From Stereum hirsutum FP-91666 SS1 (Eukaryota > Basidiomycota > Agaricomycetes > Russulales > Stereaceae), in assembly GCF_000264905.1 (NCBI RefSeq), contig NW_006763144.1:873648-937647 (forward strand): 64,000 nt of DNA, read 5' to 3'. A model generated the notes under the pieces. That model was not told the origin of the DNA, did no database searches, and was given only the letters and a program-made list of their open reading frames with translations. This document shows, piece after piece, positions 20,969 through 32,269 of the stretch. The position numbers and the translations under genes are program-made. Within the stretch, counting starts at the first letter, position 1, and every line of letters begins with the position of its first letter.

Positions 20969-22043
20969 ATAAAAAAAGACTCAGGATTGGAAGAGAGACA
21001 GTGCGATGGATGGTGACTGTAAGAGATCGCAAGCAAAGGCAGGGTGTGTGAAGACGGTGAAGTTTAACTAGGAAAGCGAATTTGACTTTCGTCAAATTCG
21101 GAGTCGGCAGTTTCCGCAGCGATGAAGACCGCATGATTTCGCACCTTTTCGCACTCCTTGCTTGTCCGGAGACCGCGCACTCCGTGTCTACTTCGCGCGC
21201 AGGATCTCTTGCTCGAGGTCGCTACAAACATGGAACATTATCACCTACCGCAACTTACCATCCACTCGAGCAATGGGTGCTCTGTGCCCTCCGGTCTTGG
21301 TTCTATCTGCACTCCAGCGATGACAAAGTACCCTGAAGATCTATCGTTTACTTACTGGTAGAGTTGAACATGCCCCAGGAAAGTTCAACTTCGTACACTA
21401 ACAATCTGCCTGGCAACGATGCATCAAACAGGCCGCATGCATCGCTTTGGCTGTACGCTGTGACCATCTTCCGACCAAGGCCAATACAGGCCGTTCGGAA
21501 GGTCTCCGGATGGACCGATACGACATCGGTCTGAAATCCTCCAAGGTCAGTATATCCATAAATGTCCTATATTGAAGTCGCGTGTGAGATGGAGAAAGCC
21601 CAACGGGACAAGGGGCTGTTAACAACAAGATTCAAAGGGACAGGATATCGATTGTTTTATGAGGGGAAGGTAGGTGCATCGTGCCAAGGACGACTAAACA
21701 ACCGATCGACTTCTAAAAGCGGGAAAACATATTCGCGTGTTATTGACGTCGGGAGACGGACCCTTGATTGACCAATAGGAGCACGCGGCCTCGGTTAGCG
21801 CCTTGGCGGTCAGGCTTGCTTCTTGTGCCACACTGCCAATGCGGAGGTGTTTGCCCACCCGAAATCATGGCCGCTCCTCCGTCCACTCATATATCGTCGC
21901 TAAACGAGGCGCACCCCAAGCCCGATACTTAAGAACCTTTCCATCATCCCACCCCAATTTCTTTTCCTCCTCCGCTCTTCCTCGAGCTTTTGCCTCTCTC
22001 AAGCACATCCTCAGTCCGACCCCACCACTCTCTTTTGTTCATC
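20969..22043. other. Divergent intergenic region, ACR3 / lysozyme-like gene
   Basis: This 1.1-kb region holds the ACR3 promoter with its dyad at 21078-21101 and the promoter of the secreted lysozyme-like gene. A CCAAT box lies at 21772-21776, about 270 nt before the latter's start. No gene is recognised. Confidence 0.5.
21078..21101. promoter_or_regulatory. 9-6-9 perfect dyad in the ACR3 promoter
   Basis: CGAATTTGA and its exact complement TCAAATTCG are separated by CTTTCG. The dyad starts 110 nt upstream of the ACR3 start codon, a position suited to a dimeric transcription factor. Role is inferred from position and symmetry only. Confidence 0.45.
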
Positions 22044-23328
22044 ATGAAATTCTCCGGATTGTTGGCCCTCGTTCTTGCCGCTGTCGCTGTCGAAGCAAAC
22101 CTCCACGCCGAGCGCGATACTCACGGAGGACATGCTCAGTTGGCCCGCCGGCTCCCCAAGCATGCCAGCAAGCAGAAGCGCTGCAAGGTTCGCTCCTCTG
22201 CTGCACCGGCAGCGACCCCAATCGCGGACGTTGCCTCCACCCCGTCCTCCTCCTGGGTCGATCCCGCTCCCTCGTCTTCCTGGGTTGATCCCGCCCCCTC
22301 GTCCACCTGGGTGGCACCTACTTCCAGCTCTGTTGCCCCAGTCATCATGGCCGCTGCTACTCCCGTCGCGGGTGCCGTCGCCGGGTTGATTTCCGTCGTA
22401 TCCAATACCTGCGGAGCGAGTGGTGCTACCAGTATGTATCGTAACATTGTCTTACAACTTCTCGATTCTGACTTCCGCCTCAGCGGATATTACCGCTACT
22501 AGCGGCCCTAACGGTGCCATCACCTGGTTGAACTGTGGACTCGACGGCTCGGGATGGAACCCGCCCTACATCCAGGTCTCCGATCTTATTTCGGCAGACC
22601 TTGGCCAATCCATTTCGACCGGTAACAGCCCATTCAATGCTTGCTCCGACTATGTCGATATGTTCTACCAGTATGCCGAACAGAACGGCCGTGAGTATCT
22701 CGTATCTCCTTCTTTTTCTATGATATGGGCTCAGACGGATTTCTAGTGCCGCCCATCCTTCTCGCTTCCTTCGCTATGCAGGAGAGCAGCTGCAACCCTG
22801 GCACTGTCGGTGGTGCAGGCGAGCAGGGTCTCATGCAGTTGACCAAGGATAAGTGTTACGCCGCCCCAGGTGGAAACTGCCAAGACCCCGTATGTTTTTG
22901 CCCATACTTTCATTGACATGTCGATTGATGGATTGGTTGTCCTTCTAGAACTATAACATCATGACGGGTGCCAAGTTCATCGCCGATACTCTCCAGGCCA
23001 ACGGGGGAGATGTCTTGAAGACCATCGGCGCGTACAACGGGTGGTCTACTGACCTTACTTTGGTGTGTACCTTAGTGCATAAAGATGCGTTCATTGCTAA
23101 TGCAAACTTTGTGACATAGTGGCAAGCGACCGCTGCTGCATCGACGTCTTGCTGCCGCTGCCAGAACAACCTCGACTAGTAAGTAAATTCTCGATCACGT
23201 GTTTATATCTGGTCTTAACCGCACCTTCGTCTAGCCTGCACCAGTTCCTCAACGGTTGGATGCAGGGCGTTGATGCCTACACTAATGTTCCCCGCCTCGG
23301 GCAGTACTTCAACCTTGACCAGTGCTAA
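22044..23328 (+). CDS. Secreted lysozyme-like protein with SLT/GH23 fold
   Basis: Six exons or so encode a secreted protein of about 300 residues. Signal peptide: MKFSGLLALVLAAVAVEA, followed by a probable dibasic processing region (RRLPKHASKQKR). A short Ser/Trp/Pro repeat (SSSWVDPAPSSSWVDPAPSS) acts as linker. The catalytic-like domain starts NCGLDGSGWNPPYIQVSDL and shows the soluble-lytic-transglycosylase pattern: catalytic Glu in FAMQESSCNPG, GEQGLMQLTKDKC and IGAYNGW. GH23 enzymes cleave the MurNAc-GlcNAc bond of bacterial peptidoglycan, so a likely role is attack on bacteria or use of their walls (inference). Paired cysteines suggest disulfides for extracellular stability. The C-terminus reads FLNGWMQGVDAYTNVPRLGQ and ends LDQC. 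The gene is well spliced, so any transfer from bacteria would be old. Confidence 0.82.
22237..22330 (+). repeat. Short tandem repeat in the linker of the lysozyme-like gene
   Basis: Three imperfect copies of a 30-nt unit encode PSSSWVDPA, PSSSWVDPA and PSSTWVAP. Confidence 0.7.
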
Positions 23329-23882
23329 TTTCGCATTGTATATGTACTCCGCCTTTGCACCCTCCCCCCTTTGGCATCGGATTCTCGCCATTTTGCAGCT
23401 ATTTCTGACCCGTGTACCATAACACTCCTGACACTCTCCCGTCGCCCATACTATAAGCATTGGCGTAAGTATACCCTGCTAATCACCTGCAGAACTTTCT
23501 TTTTGGTTTGAATTGGTTCTAACTTCCCCGTGACGGCCGATCCTTGCACGTCTTGCACATCCTTACACTATCCTCCCTACGCTGTATTCGCGATTTGTGT
23601 TTGGAATGCAATTGTTTCTCTGGAATAATTCTCTTGCGTGAGAGCCTTGTTTCGCCAGTGCGAACCTCTATCAATCCTTTTCGATATTGGGGCACCAATC
23701 AGGGGCTCTGTGGCCCTCAACGGTGTGGCGCCCATTTTGCCGTAATAAGCGTGTGACCAAATCTCGAGAACAAGCAATTCATTGGCTTCGAAATTTCTTG
23801 CACACGACAACCCTCTGCCATCGTGCCGCTCACCGTCCTCGCCGTCCCTCCCGTCTGAAGTGATTTCACGAAAATAACTATC
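23329..23882. other. Tandem intergenic spacer
   Basis: This spacer carries the 3' end of the lysozyme-like gene and the promoter of the PP5 gene, both on the + strand. No gene is recognised. Confidence 0.5.
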
Positions 23883-26593
23883 ATGAGCAGCAGTCCATCG
23901 AGTTCTGCTCCGTCTTCGCCTGGACCATCTGGCTCCACACCTCCGTCCTCCGCGCCATCCCCCGCACTGGCGACTCTAAGTATATCCGAAGCGAAAGAGG
24001 TCACAGAGCAGGACAAAGAGGAAGCGCAGAAGCTGAAGGCGGAAGCCAACAAGGCGTTCATCAGTGCGTTTCTTGACTTCAATCACCCGATCACTGCTTT
24101 GTGGCCCCAAAGACTGAAGTACTGATACTCTTCGATGTGACATTGGACAGGCCATGACTTTCCTCAAGCTGCACACCTGTACAGTCAAGCGATCGAGAAA
24201 AACCCGTTGGATGCTACACTTTACTGTAACCGCGCGTATGCACGACTAAAGATCGAAGAGCATGGGTACGCTTTGAGTGATGCTAGTGCGTCATTTCCTT
24301 TGTCTATCAGGTCCTGCCCATTATTTACAGGAATTTGTTCCAAAATTGGACAGCCAGAGCCATAGAATTAAATCCAAAATATGTGAAGGCGTACTATCGG
24401 TAAGCCTCACACTTGTCTCACACCCTCCAAGCTCGGGTCCGGGTTGACTTCGAGACGAAGTGAGAAGGGACTAAATTTAGTGGCGATGTGGAATACGCTG
24501 TAGACGAGCAATGTGCCACTTGCAGATCCTCAAGCCTCAGCAGGCCGTTTCTGATTTGAAGAAAGTCCTCGCTTTGGAGCCCAAGAATACGGAGGTCAAA
24601 AAGCAGCTGGAGTCCACGCAGAAGATGATACGCAGGATCGAGTTTGAAAAGGTATGCCCGTTCAACTCAACCTCCGTTGACCATGTCGGGCCACACAGGA
24701 GGGATGTGTGGCATCGGCATAGATGCGTTTGAGGTATAATCATCGGAGCTAACTAAGGTCGTAGGCAATTGAGGTGGGGGAAGAGCAAAGCGCCGTCGAC
24801 AGATGTTTAGATATAATCAGAGAAGGTTCGTCCCCTTCCATTTCTACTCTTCTATCTCACGCACGGCTCTCATCACTTATCCACTACTCAATCGATCCAT
24901 CCCGTTACTAGGCGGTTGTGAACTAGACAGAACATATGCCGGACCTAAACTAGAGACCACCGACGACGGAAAATACAAGATCACACTCGACTTTGTGCGG
25001 TCGATGATCCAGTGGTTCAAAGATGGAAAGGCGCTGCCCAAGCGATACGTCTGGGAGATCGTGCTCGGCGCGCATGCGCATTTCGTGAGCGAGCAGAGTT
25101 TGGTGGATATTCCCTTGGAGGACGGCGTTACATGTGACGTTATTGGAGATGTGCACGGTACGTTTTACTTCTTGTGTCCATGCTCGATTGTTTCCTCTAT
25201 CTTACTACCAATGCTAATCTGTTTTCATGTGGTGTGCAGGTCAATTCTACGACGTGCTCCATCTTTTCAAGTTGACCGGAGAGCCAACAGAAAAGCATTG
25301 TTTGCTGATGAACGGAGATCTCGTCGACCGAGGCTCATGGTCAATTGAAGTCATTCTTACTGCGTTCGCGTTCAAATGTGGGTCCTTTGCTAGTTCTAAT
25401 GCTTTCAGGAAACTCATCCGTGGACGTAGGGTTATATCCCAAGCGCATGTTCATCAACCGTGGGAACCACGAGACGAAGGATATGAATCGGACGTACGGG
25501 TTCGAAGGCGAAGCGAAACACAAGCATGGCGACCAAACTTACAAGGTAAAGACTTTCGCTGTCGTGACTGTCGCGGTACTTCACTGAGAATTTTTACTAC
25601 AGCTCTTTGCCCATGTCTTCACTGCCAGTTCGTTTTTCCATTCCATTGATGCTGCATAAACGTCAGACTCATCATGCATTGCTGCAGTGCCTTTGGCATC
25701 TCTTATAAGCGCAACCAAGCCACCAATCTCGTCGCAGGGTGCTATCCTATCTCCAGACGGCCTCAAACGGTACTTCGTCGTGCATGGAGGTCTCTTCAGT
25801 AAGGACGGCGTTACACTTGATGAAATCAGAAAGATCGAGCGAGTAGGACGGCAGCCCGGTCAAGAGGGGCTCATGTGTACGTTTATTTCATTTCATTTTA
25901 TTACCCGTAGGGGAAAACACAGGTTCTGACAACTTGTCTCTTCAGGCGAGGTAACTAGTGCTCGTTCCTTTGCTAGATTAACTATATATAGCTTACTGCT
26001 TGGTGCGGTGTAGCTTCTCTGGACAGATCCACAGGAAGAAAACGGTCGGGGTCCCAGTAAACGAGTAAGCCTTTTGTTCTCTCTTGGAGCTAGGAAGACA
26101 CTTACGGCGAATAGGGTGTCGGCATTGCCTTCGGTCCTGATGTCACAAAGCGGTGGTGTGAGCTCAACGGCATCACTGGCGTGTTGCGTAGTCACGAAGT
26201 CCGACAAGGTTCGTCCCGGTTGAGACTCATCCTTATTTTGCAGCTCTGAATGGGTGTATTTGACTACAGATGGTTACGCCATTGAGCACAACGGCTTGTG
26301 CACAACCGTGGGTTTTTATTGTCTTGACTCGCTAGACTCATACTCAAGCAATGTTTTCAATAGATATTCTCTGCGCCTAACTATGTGGATCAAGCGGGCA
26401 ATAAGGGTGCATTCGTAAGTTACCTCCACTCTCAGCCTTCTCTACAATGAGCTCATCATGTTAACACGGAATTACGCAGGTGCGCATTGACTCCGAAGGT
26501 TCTCAAGAGTATATCCAGTTCGAGGCTCAGCCTCACCCAGCCATGCGGCCCATGGCGTACGTCCAGAGCGGAATGCAGGGTCTCATGTCGTAG
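23883..26593 (+). CDS. PPT1: Serine/threonine protein phosphatase 5 (PPP5/Ppt1) with TPR domain
   Basis: Many-exon gene for a TPR-containing PPP-family phosphatase that in other eukaryotes acts on Hsp90 and client proteins in cytosol and nucleus. The N-terminus is Ser/Pro-rich; TPR helices follow ([74 protein letters not shown]). The phosphatase core has [77 protein letters not shown] and [15 protein letters not shown], so the metal-binding and catalytic Asp/His/Asn/Arg residues are present. It ends [13 protein letters not shown], close to the usual PP5 C-terminus. The join MC|E|LLW requires a 5-nt exon at 25946-25950. Introns are mostly 50-80 nt. Confidence 0.92.
25946..25950 (+). other. 5-nt microexon of the PP5 gene
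   Basis: The exon is GCGAG, bounded by TTCAG before and GTAACT after. It completes Cys (T|GC) and supplies Glu (GAG) of the conserved MCELLW motif. Flanking introns are 25877-25945 (69 nt) and 25951-26013 (63 nt). Confidence 0.75.
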
Positions 26594-26986
26594 ACGATTG
26601 CTAGATTATGAGGCCTTGAGGCGGTGCCTATATCGCTACATCTATATCCATCCATGGTGACGTGTTGTATGCTGCTGTACTGAACCTTAGTTATCGTTAG
26701 CTTTTCTATACCAGTGTTCTGATTACCGTTTTCAGAAGGGACAATGGTACTTCAGTATATGATGAGCCGCTAAGTGTACCGGGGCACATAGATTGTCACC
26801 CATACTGAAGTTTAATGGCTTGCATCATAAGGTTCCATCGTATATACACGTCCTTCTTGGTATGCACGCAGAGACTCAGAAGGACGTCACAAATGCATGG
26901 TAATTTGGTACAGCTTATACTACACTGGTTGAACTAAAGATACAGGTGGAGGATCGATGACGGCAACACATTATATCCGAAGCCGT
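26594..26986. other. Convergent spacer between PP5 and the BLI-3-like gene
   Basis: It contains the two 3' untranslated regions. No other feature is seen. Confidence 0.5.
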
Positions 26987-27951
26987 TTATTTTGTGTGAA
27001 GGCCCTGAGTGAGCTGAATCTATACGGTCGAATTCATCAGCAAACGTGCCTTCCTTTTCGCATGAATCAAGCCATAAACTCACCTCAGCCTGCGTGATGG
27101 TGCGTAACTCTCCTGGTGCAGCGGTCTTACCAGTGACGGCACCGACGGCGACTTGAGCGGTACGGCTGACAGCACCACTGGTGGAAAACCAATAGTGAAT
27201 CTCTTCGGGGGTCACCTGGATAGCAGAGACACGAGGATCGTTCACGTCGCCCTTATGAATGCCATCGCCAAGGTCACCGAAGTAGCCCGCAACCCTTGAT
27301 GTGGCGAGGGACTGAGCACAGAAATTGGAGAATAGATGGGGGGAAACGGGACATACATTGGGTTCCAATGCTTCTTGATGAGTTCTTTGTCGTTGACAAT
27401 CGTTGCGATACCACAATAACTGGCCCAACTCGTCGTAGAGTTGTCGTAGAAGCTGACATTGACATGGTCGTCATTCTCAATCTCCTCGACCTTCTCAGTA
27501 GCGTTATTGGTGATGAAGACGAGGGTGGTTTGGCTGTCGGATGTCGCTATAGGCAGTAATGGTTAAGCCAAAGTGTGGTATAGCCACTAAGGTAGGGACA
27601 TACGACCGGCGGGAGCCATAGCGCGAGAATGAAGGTGTCCGCTGCTGGCACGGCTGACGAGCATAGCAATTCCTGCACCCTTCACAATTTTGTGGAGATC
27701 TAACGTGGAGAGGTTGCTTCAGCGTATGTTTCGCATATCTCAAGAGAAATATTGACCTGTGATCTGGAGACGATTTTTGTGATGAGTAAAATGCTCAGAT
27801 ACTCGTTAGACAGTGACAGACCTTCTGCTGGGTGGTAAGGTCATTGTTGGTGGCCTTGGCGGCTAGTACAAGTCGATAAGTCAGAGCTGTGAGAATTTGG
27901 AGTACATGGTGCGTGCTCACTGTAAGGGTCGAGCTTGGTATCAGTAGACAT
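26987..27951 (-). CDS. BLI-3-like protein, pyridoxamine 5'-phosphate oxidase fold
   Basis: Six or seven exons encode about 205 residues. It matches the fungal blue-light-inducible BLI-3/general-stress-protein-26 group, which has a split-barrel flavin-binding fold. Landmarks: MSTDTKLDPY, AKATNNDLTTQQKV, a GAGIAMLVSRASSGHLHSRA segment, SDSQTTLVFITNNATEKVEE, HVNVSFYDNSTTSWASYCG, NDKELIKKHWNP, ASTYFGDLGDGIHKGDVNDP, VSAIQVTPEEIHYWF and the C-terminal GKTAAPGELRTITQAE joined to IQLTQGLHTK. The last intron (GAG|GTGAGT...TATAG|ATT) was chosen because the alternative read-through leaves the family pattern. In Neurospora the namesake is light-induced; whether this copy is cannot be seen. Substrate unknown; FMN binding is a family inference. 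Confidence 0.85.
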
Positions 27952-28350
27952 GGTGGAAGTAGATGGAAGTATAATTGGTGAAGAAAGACGAACTCGCAGC
28001 GGGAGAGGTTTATGTAGGGGCTGAAGCGGACAATGATGCTTGTTCGTCCCACTCCATGATGTCACTGTTGAGCTCGATCGCCACACCAGCGGACTGCTGA
28101 CGTCCGGATCGGGCTGACATCAAGCGCCACCCCACTTTGGATCCCCATCCGCACTGGGCCACACCATATTCGATTGACTTCTGGTATTCAGTCAAAATAT
28201 TCCGTGTACTGGCGGCAAATTTAGCTAACGACCCAGGGCCTACGTCGGCGAAGTCTATGGAAAGATACATGAGTGAAGCAGTACCTTTAGAGCCTTTTCA
28301 TACCTCCACCCGTACACATACAACACGTCATGAAAATTCTCCCATTTCCA
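27952..28350. other. Spacer between BLI-3-like and nucleoside hydrolase genes
   Basis: This spacer holds the BLI-3-like promoter and the 3' end of the nucleoside hydrolase gene; both genes run on the minus strand. Nothing else is recognised. Confidence 0.5.
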
Positions 28351-30210
28351 CTAACTCTTCACTCCCCATATCCTCTCAAACAAAGTCTGAACAAGAGCCT
28401 CCGACCCAGGACTACGCGTCACAATTGGTACACCCTCAAGTCCCTCCGTGGCTGGCTTCGTCTGCGCCTTATTCTCCACCATGACTTGAGCTGGCACGGC
28501 GGTCGACTCGAACGGCCCATGCTTGACATTTTCCCGATCCAGAGCCGCTTGCATCTCAGCACGATTTGGGCCAGGAGCGTAAGCGTATCCTGAGTGTCTG
28601 CGGTCTATAACGCACATCCCGCGGGTATGTTCACCCGTCCTGTCATTGCAGCAGGAATGATGAGCTTCGTGAGTGGAACAAAGAGGCTCGTAGACTCAAA
28701 GTGCATACCGTTCTATAACAAACTTCCTCCGGGCGATATTCCACCCATCCGCCAGTCCAAACTCAGCTTCATCAGCAGCATCTTGGACTGGCGGGTTCGC
28801 CACTGCTGCCCAAACTGCCGTCACATCGTGCATTTCCATGGCGTCTTTTCCACGCTCATTCATCACCCGCCTCGTACGCTGGAGAAAAGCACTCGTAAAG
28901 TGTCTCATCGGTGATTTGTCCTCCGCGATAGAGTGGTTTTGAGGATGGAAACCTTTGTCGATGGTATCGGTGTAGAGGGGGAAGAAGAGCATGTGTTTTG
29001 TGGTGATGTCGAGAGGAAGGATGAGGACGCGTGAAAGGGGTAGGCCTTGGTGGGGCGGTGGAATTCCGTTAGAGGGACCTGGCGTGAGCAATTCTGCGAC
29101 TGCGTAAGGATCGGCGAAGAAGTTGACTGGAGGATAGAAAACGAAACAGTTAGCACTCCCAAGGTATGATTTTACTAGAACGTAAGACGACAGTACATTC
29201 GGCGGAGGCGGTCTTATTGCCGGGCACATCGAATGCACCACCCATCACAGACACTCTCCCGATACGTTCTCGTACCAGTTTCGCGTCCTCGCGCATCATA
29301 AGAGCGAGATTCGTCATCGGTCCGAGAACGATGTATGTGATAGCTCTCGCAGGGAATTCGCGCAGCATCTCTAGACCAACTTCAAAGCCTGGACGAGTAG
29401 TAGGTGCTAACTTTGGATGCTCTGGAGCTTCGATCACCGATGATGGGACATCTAGGTCGGGGTGATTTTGTGTGGCATTGCCCAAGCCGTCACTAAATTT
29501 CCCGTAAATTAAAGATAGTAACAAGTTTAGGGTTGTAAGCAATGGGTGATAGAGATGAAAAAGAGTTTGGTTGTGTACTAACCGACCATGGAAGTATTGC
29601 GCTGTATGAAGCTCGCCGCCGAGTGGCTCTTCCGCGCCCTTAGCAAGGAAAGGTTTGCGGTCTTGGAAGAAGCCAGGGAAGCGAAGCCGTGCTTCTGGAT
29701 TATAATCCACCTCTTTTTGGACGGCCTGATAGATTCTGTAGATGTTCGCACTAGTGAAGGCGTCGCTCAGAATCGAACGAGTTCTTACGCATGCAAGATT
29801 ATACATACTATGAAGCAGGGATGTCCGTGTTTCCTATAAGAACGGTACAAATAGTGGAGTACGTTAGTCTCATCGAGTATCGTGTAGGTGTGGGGGACGG
29901 ACCGAAGGAGATGGTATATCCCAGAATCTCGAGTTCGGGAGATGTCAGTGCCATAAGTCTGAATCCAACAGCTATCAGAAGAGCACAGACAATATGAGAT
30001 GAGTTACAATCACGTACATTGCTATAGTATCATCGACACCGGGATCGGTATCAACTGTCAAGGCAGAAACGTATGAGTAATCTATACAGGACCGACCAGC
30101 AACATATATTTCTGCCAACGCAATGACTGGCATAGTACTTTACTATGACAGGAGAGAACGTACTCACTGATCACAGGAGTCTTCGTCCGCGAGGATGTGA
30201 TGGTGGACAT
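28351..30210 (-). CDS. Inosine-uridine type nucleoside hydrolase
   Basis: About eight exons encode a protein of roughly 430 residues. The enzyme family hydrolyses the N-glycosidic bond of ribonucleosides to base plus ribose, serving salvage. The N-terminus MSTITSSRTKTPVI runs straight into the calcium-binding signature DTDPGVDDTIAI, followed by LMALTSPELEILGYTISFGN, TDIPASYANIYRIYQAVQKE, FPGFFQDRKPFLAKGAEEPL, ITYIVLGPMTNLALMM, VSVMGGAFDVPGN, NFFADPYAVAELL, VLILPLDITTKH and MHDVTAVWAAVANPP. The C-terminus continues CVIDRRHSGYAYAPGPNRAE and ends FERIWGVKS. The splice TA|GTATGT...CACTAG|T that joins NTDIPASY to ANIYRIY skips a stretch that is open in another reading. It is larger than bacterial homologues (about 310), as is common in fungi. 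Base preference cannot be told. Confidence 0.85.
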
Positions 30211-30831
30211 TTTGAGCTAAGGGGGCGTAAGTAGCTTTGGCCGCCTGTCGAATCAGTGAGGGTTGTCAATGAGGGGACGAAGGGAGAACGAACAACGATA
30301 CAGCTACAGAACCGTTTTATGGTCATCAATATCGGGAAGCTCCGATCCGAGAGCCCGTTCTCCGTTTCAAATGTGCCGCTACTTGGGCACCTCTTTGTAG
30401 ATATTTACAGGCTTGCCTCTCAACTTGACTTGAGTTGCATGGTATTTAGAGCTCGCCCGTACAAACAGTCGGACGGAAGCTCCAGCAACGAGAGAGACTG
30501 ACAACTTTACGCTCTCCGCCGACCTTACCAATAAGCAGTCAATATTCCGGTTGAAGTTGCCTTTCTTCATCCGACCTGACACAGTCAGGTGAAACAGCAT
30601 CGAGATAGCAATGCATCATAACCAATGACCGGAGAAAAGACGGAAGAGTGTTCATTCATATATCTAATCGTCTCGCATGAGGTCCGCCCCCAGTCGGCGG
30701 CCCAAAATAACCAAGTAGCTGCAACGCCACAGTGGCGCAGCACAATCGCATCGCTTTACTCAGCAGTCGGACTTGAAGCTTCAAGGACCGGAGAAAGCAT
30801 CAGCGCACCAGCCTGCGAGCCCCCAGACGCG
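30211..30831. other. Tandem spacer between RNase H2B and nucleoside hydrolase genes
   Basis: About 620 nt carry the hydrolase promoter and the RNase H2B 3' end. Small frames lack any support. Confidence 0.5.
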
Positions 30832-32269
30832 TTACTTCTTCTGAAAGAAGGTCGATATCTTCGACATTCCCGTAGTGTTCGCCTTCTTCAGCTTCTCCAC
30901 CCCATGCGTCGTCTTCGCCTTGGCTTTCCTCTTCTTCCCATCCTCGTCCTCGGTGTTTTTGGCGCCTCCTTTCTTAGATTTTGTTCCAGTTGGTGGTACA
31001 GAGGCGAGGGCGAGAGCTGCCGCCTCTGCTTGAAGAGATTGGAGGTGCTCATCTAGCTGTGAGAAGCTGGATAGGATATCGAAGCCGGTCAGATCTGCAC
31101 CACGAGACGATGGCAAGCTGCACCGTAAGAAATTGCACGCACTCATATGTCGCGAGAAGTGCTTTGTATACCTCCCCCGGAAGATATTGCGATACCAGGT
31201 CACAAGCTGCCTTTAGTCGACCAACTGAAAAGCCGAAAGAACACAGTTCAAGTCAAGTCGCCTACAGGAGAGCCATTGGGGACAATTACTTACCTTCGAG
31301 TAGACTCTCTTTTCCATCATCCATCAACCCGTCCTTCGCCATATTCCTTACAATCGTCCGTGACTGTTCCGTGATCTCTGCCTTCGACAGTCGTGTAACC
31401 TTAGCCGTCAGATACTTCAGCGCCTTGTCTGGTGAGTAACGGAATACGGAGATCTCGGGTGTGATATCTAAAGGTTTATTCATCAGTCCTCGGGAGTGGC
31501 AGGGTAAGAGTACCCGATTACAGAGACACGCACCTTGTGTGTCACACATTCGCCTCATTGCAGCAGCCGTGCAATCCAGTGATGCGAGTGACATTATATC
31601 ATTCTGTCGAATGGAGGAAGATGGATCGTCGGAAGCTGGGGTGGACTGTAATATCTTGGATGCAGCCTCTTCCAAGACATCGTCGAGTGGTCGGAAGTTT
31701 GTCTACACAAGTACTGATATCAGCATAAGAGGAATGGGTGCAGTATAATATGCACTTACTGAGTCGAGACAGCGTAGAATATGGATCAAGAGAAACGCGA
31801 CGTCGATAGGTGTCGTCACGAGCATCTTACCGTCTGTTTCGTCAAGTGTCAGTTCAAATGATTTTGAAAGGATTCAGTTGTAGTGCTCACCGGCCAGAAC
31901 CTCGTCGCTTTTCGGGAGGAACCATGATCTGGAGTTTGGCGGAGTAATACTATGTACTTCCAAGAGCCCCCACTGAGATGATGTTTGTGATGATTGCGAA
32001 AGTTGGTACGGGAGGAAGAGTGACGAAATGCCTGCATAGAAAGACGAAATCAGGAGTACTCTGCGACTGAGTTGACTATATATATACCTGTTCTAGGGTG
32101 AGGCAGGCGAAGAAATTGGCGACGTCCAATCGCAGAGGGGAACTCCTCGTTCAACTGCACAGAAAGGGTATCTAGAACATCTGCACAGTCCAAGTCTCCT
32201 TGAGGGACAGTCCAGCTTGAAATTGTCTCAAAACGTACCGATAGGCAGAATGCTAATATGAGTAGTCAT
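30832..32269 (-). CDS. RNH202: Ribonuclease H2 subunit B
   Basis: Seven or so exons encode about 350 residues. RNase H2 is a three-subunit nuclear enzyme that removes ribonucleotides from DNA and degrades RNA:DNA hybrids; subunit B is non-catalytic and links the complex to PCNA. Evidence: MTTHISILPI start, a triple-barrel-like region with SSQWGLLEVHSITPPNSRSW, DGKMLVTTPIDVAFLLIHIL, FRPLDDVLEEAASKIL, RYSPDKALKYLTAKVTRLSK, LVSQYLPGEVYKALLATYDF and a Lys/Ala-rich tail. The extreme C-terminus GMSKISTFFQKK fits a PCNA-interacting (PIP-like) motif with paired aromatic residues, like the short motif known in human RNASEH2B. A palindrome with two ACGCGT boxes lies about 90 nt upstream, which fits G1/S control. 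Confidence 0.87.
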
